Shown here piece by piece: positions 5,920 through 6,643 of a stretch of 6,643 bases of DNA; within the stretch, counting starts at the first letter, position 1, and each line of letters opens with the position of its first letter. Below the pieces are notes generated by a model. The model searched no databases, had not been told where the DNA came from, and saw only the letters and a list, made by a program, of their open reading frames with translations. The DNA comes from an uncultured Actinomycetes bacterium (GTDB lineage Bacteria > Actinomycetota > Acidimicrobiia > Acidimicrobiales > RAAP-2), in contig CAIKVF010000002.1 in assembly GCA_903830745.1 (NCBI GenBank), positions 1 through 6,643 of the forward strand, in the 5' to 3' direction. A program made the position numbers and the translations under genes.

Positions 5920-6643
5920 AGACCACGGCAAGGGCAATGTCACTTCGCATGACTTTCCCCTTAAAGGTTATGAGCGATGCGGCCTCGTACGCACGACTTC
6001 GTGCTTCTTTCATTGAAAGCCCTACACCGGTTACTGCAAACACTCTTCCGCCAGCGGTAATAAATGCCCCTGACTCGTTTTTCGTGGTTCCGGCGTGAAA
6101 TACCGTCACCCCTTCAATTGCAGATGCGAGCTGCCCATTGTCACCAAGACCACTAATAAGGTCACCTTTTCGAGGGTTCTGCGGGTAACCCTCGGCGGCA
6201 AGCACAACCGTCACGGCGTTGCCTGAAGACTTTTCTGTGACACCAGCGAGTTCACCGTCACCAGTTTTTTTTAGAAGATCAAAAATACGGTCTCCGTACA
6301 GCGGGACAAGAACTTCAGTTTCAGGGTCACCGAATCGAACGTTGTACTCGAGCAACTTCGGACCTTTAGATGTGAGCATCACTCCGGCGTACAGCACGCC
6401 TCGAAAGTCAATCCCACGTTTCTTAAGTTCTACAACAGTCGGAGCAATGATTGTTTTCATTACAACGGCGACGAGGTCGTCACTCATTGCAATCATTGGC
6501 GCATACGCACCCATGCCACCGGTGTTCGCTCCTTGGTTGTTGTCGCCAACACGTTTGAAGTCTTGGGCTGGGACAAGTGGTACAACGTTCGTGCCGTCAC
6601 ATAAAACAATTAGCGAGCACTCTTCTCCATCGAGCCCCTCTTC
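5918..6643 (-). CDS. purD: Phosphoribosylamine-glycine ligase (GAR synthetase), N-terminal part outside the window
   Basis: PurD joins phosphoribosylamine and glycine with ATP to give GAR, the second step of the pathway. The frame is open through the right edge; 241 residues are inside the window, and the usual length of about 420-430 implies that some 180 N-terminal residues lie beyond. The part seen starts in the ATP-grasp domain: EEGLDGEECSL, then PAQDFKRVGDNNQGANTGGMGAYAP spread over 6568-6500 or so, then LEYNVRFGDPETEV with the Mg-ATP-binding Glu and Asn, and finally the C-terminal domain with AAEGYPQNPRKGD and an ITAGGRVFAVTGVG segment. The ATG at 6514 is an internal methionine within NTGGMGAYAP, not the start. 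An A8 run on the coding strand (6265-6272) encodes part of LLKKT. The TAA at 5918 is nine bases before purB. Confidence 0.97.
   Translation of the reverse strand, partial: EEGLDGEECSLIVLCDGTNVVPLVPAQDFKRVGDNNQGANTGGMGAYAPMIAMSDDLVAVVMKTIIAPTVVELKKRGIDFRGVLYAGVMLTSKGPKLLEYNVRFGDPETEVLVPLYGDRIFDLLKKTGDGELAGVTEKSSGNAVTVVLAAEGYPQNPRKGDLISGLGDNGQLASAIEGVTVFHAGTTKNESGAFITAGGRVFAVTGVGLSMKEARSRAYEAASLITFKGKVMRSDIALAVV

Overview
The window holds one block of a de novo purine (IMP/AMP) biosynthesis cluster, read almost entirely from the minus strand. In transcription order it runs purD (3' part) - purB - purC - purS - purQ, then a small opposite-strand gene, then purL (nearly complete, running off the left edge). 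There are no RNA genes, CRISPR arrays, insertion sequences or prophage genes that I can see. The enzymes look intact and ordinary. The unusual part is about 700 bp in the middle, 2097-2800, where an uncharacterised plus-strand gene and an AT-rich control region interrupt purQ and purL.

Organism: the small PurL + PurQ + PurS type of FGAM synthase, a long (~300 aa) PurC, and actinobacterial-style sequences (PurL with WSEHCSYKSS and ESHNHPSAIEP) suggest a mid-GC actinobacterium. My best guess is an aquatic member of the Acidimicrobiia. The short spacers and stop/start overlaps fit a compact genome. This is inference from style, not from a search.

Layout. 6643-5918: PurD C-terminal part. 5908-4601: PurB, with a strong ribosome binding site formed around the purD stop. 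4604-3711: PurC, whose GTG probably overlaps the purB TGA. 3708-3454: PurS. 3451-2780: PurQ, with a ribosome binding site inside the last purS codons. Spacers from purC to purQ are only 2 nt, so purD to purQ looks like one translationally tight operon. 2358-2783 on the plus strand is a 141-residue basic protein that I do not recognise functionally; its TAG overlaps the purQ TAG through a shared CTAG. 2101-2330 is a divergent, AT-rich spacer with two 12-bp palindromes, a cluster of six TTCAA/TTGAA half-sites and a 10-bp direct repeat. 2100-1 is PurL, 700 codons without a break.

How they work together: PurD makes GAR, PurS/PurQ/PurL form the FGAM synthase complex, PurC makes SAICAR, and PurB removes fumarate from SAICAR and from adenylosuccinate. 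Because the plus-strand gene sits between purQ and purL, purL either has its own promoter in the AT-rich spacer or depends on readthrough that is antisense to the small gene. That arrangement, and the possible DNA-binding look of the small protein, are the observations most worth following up.
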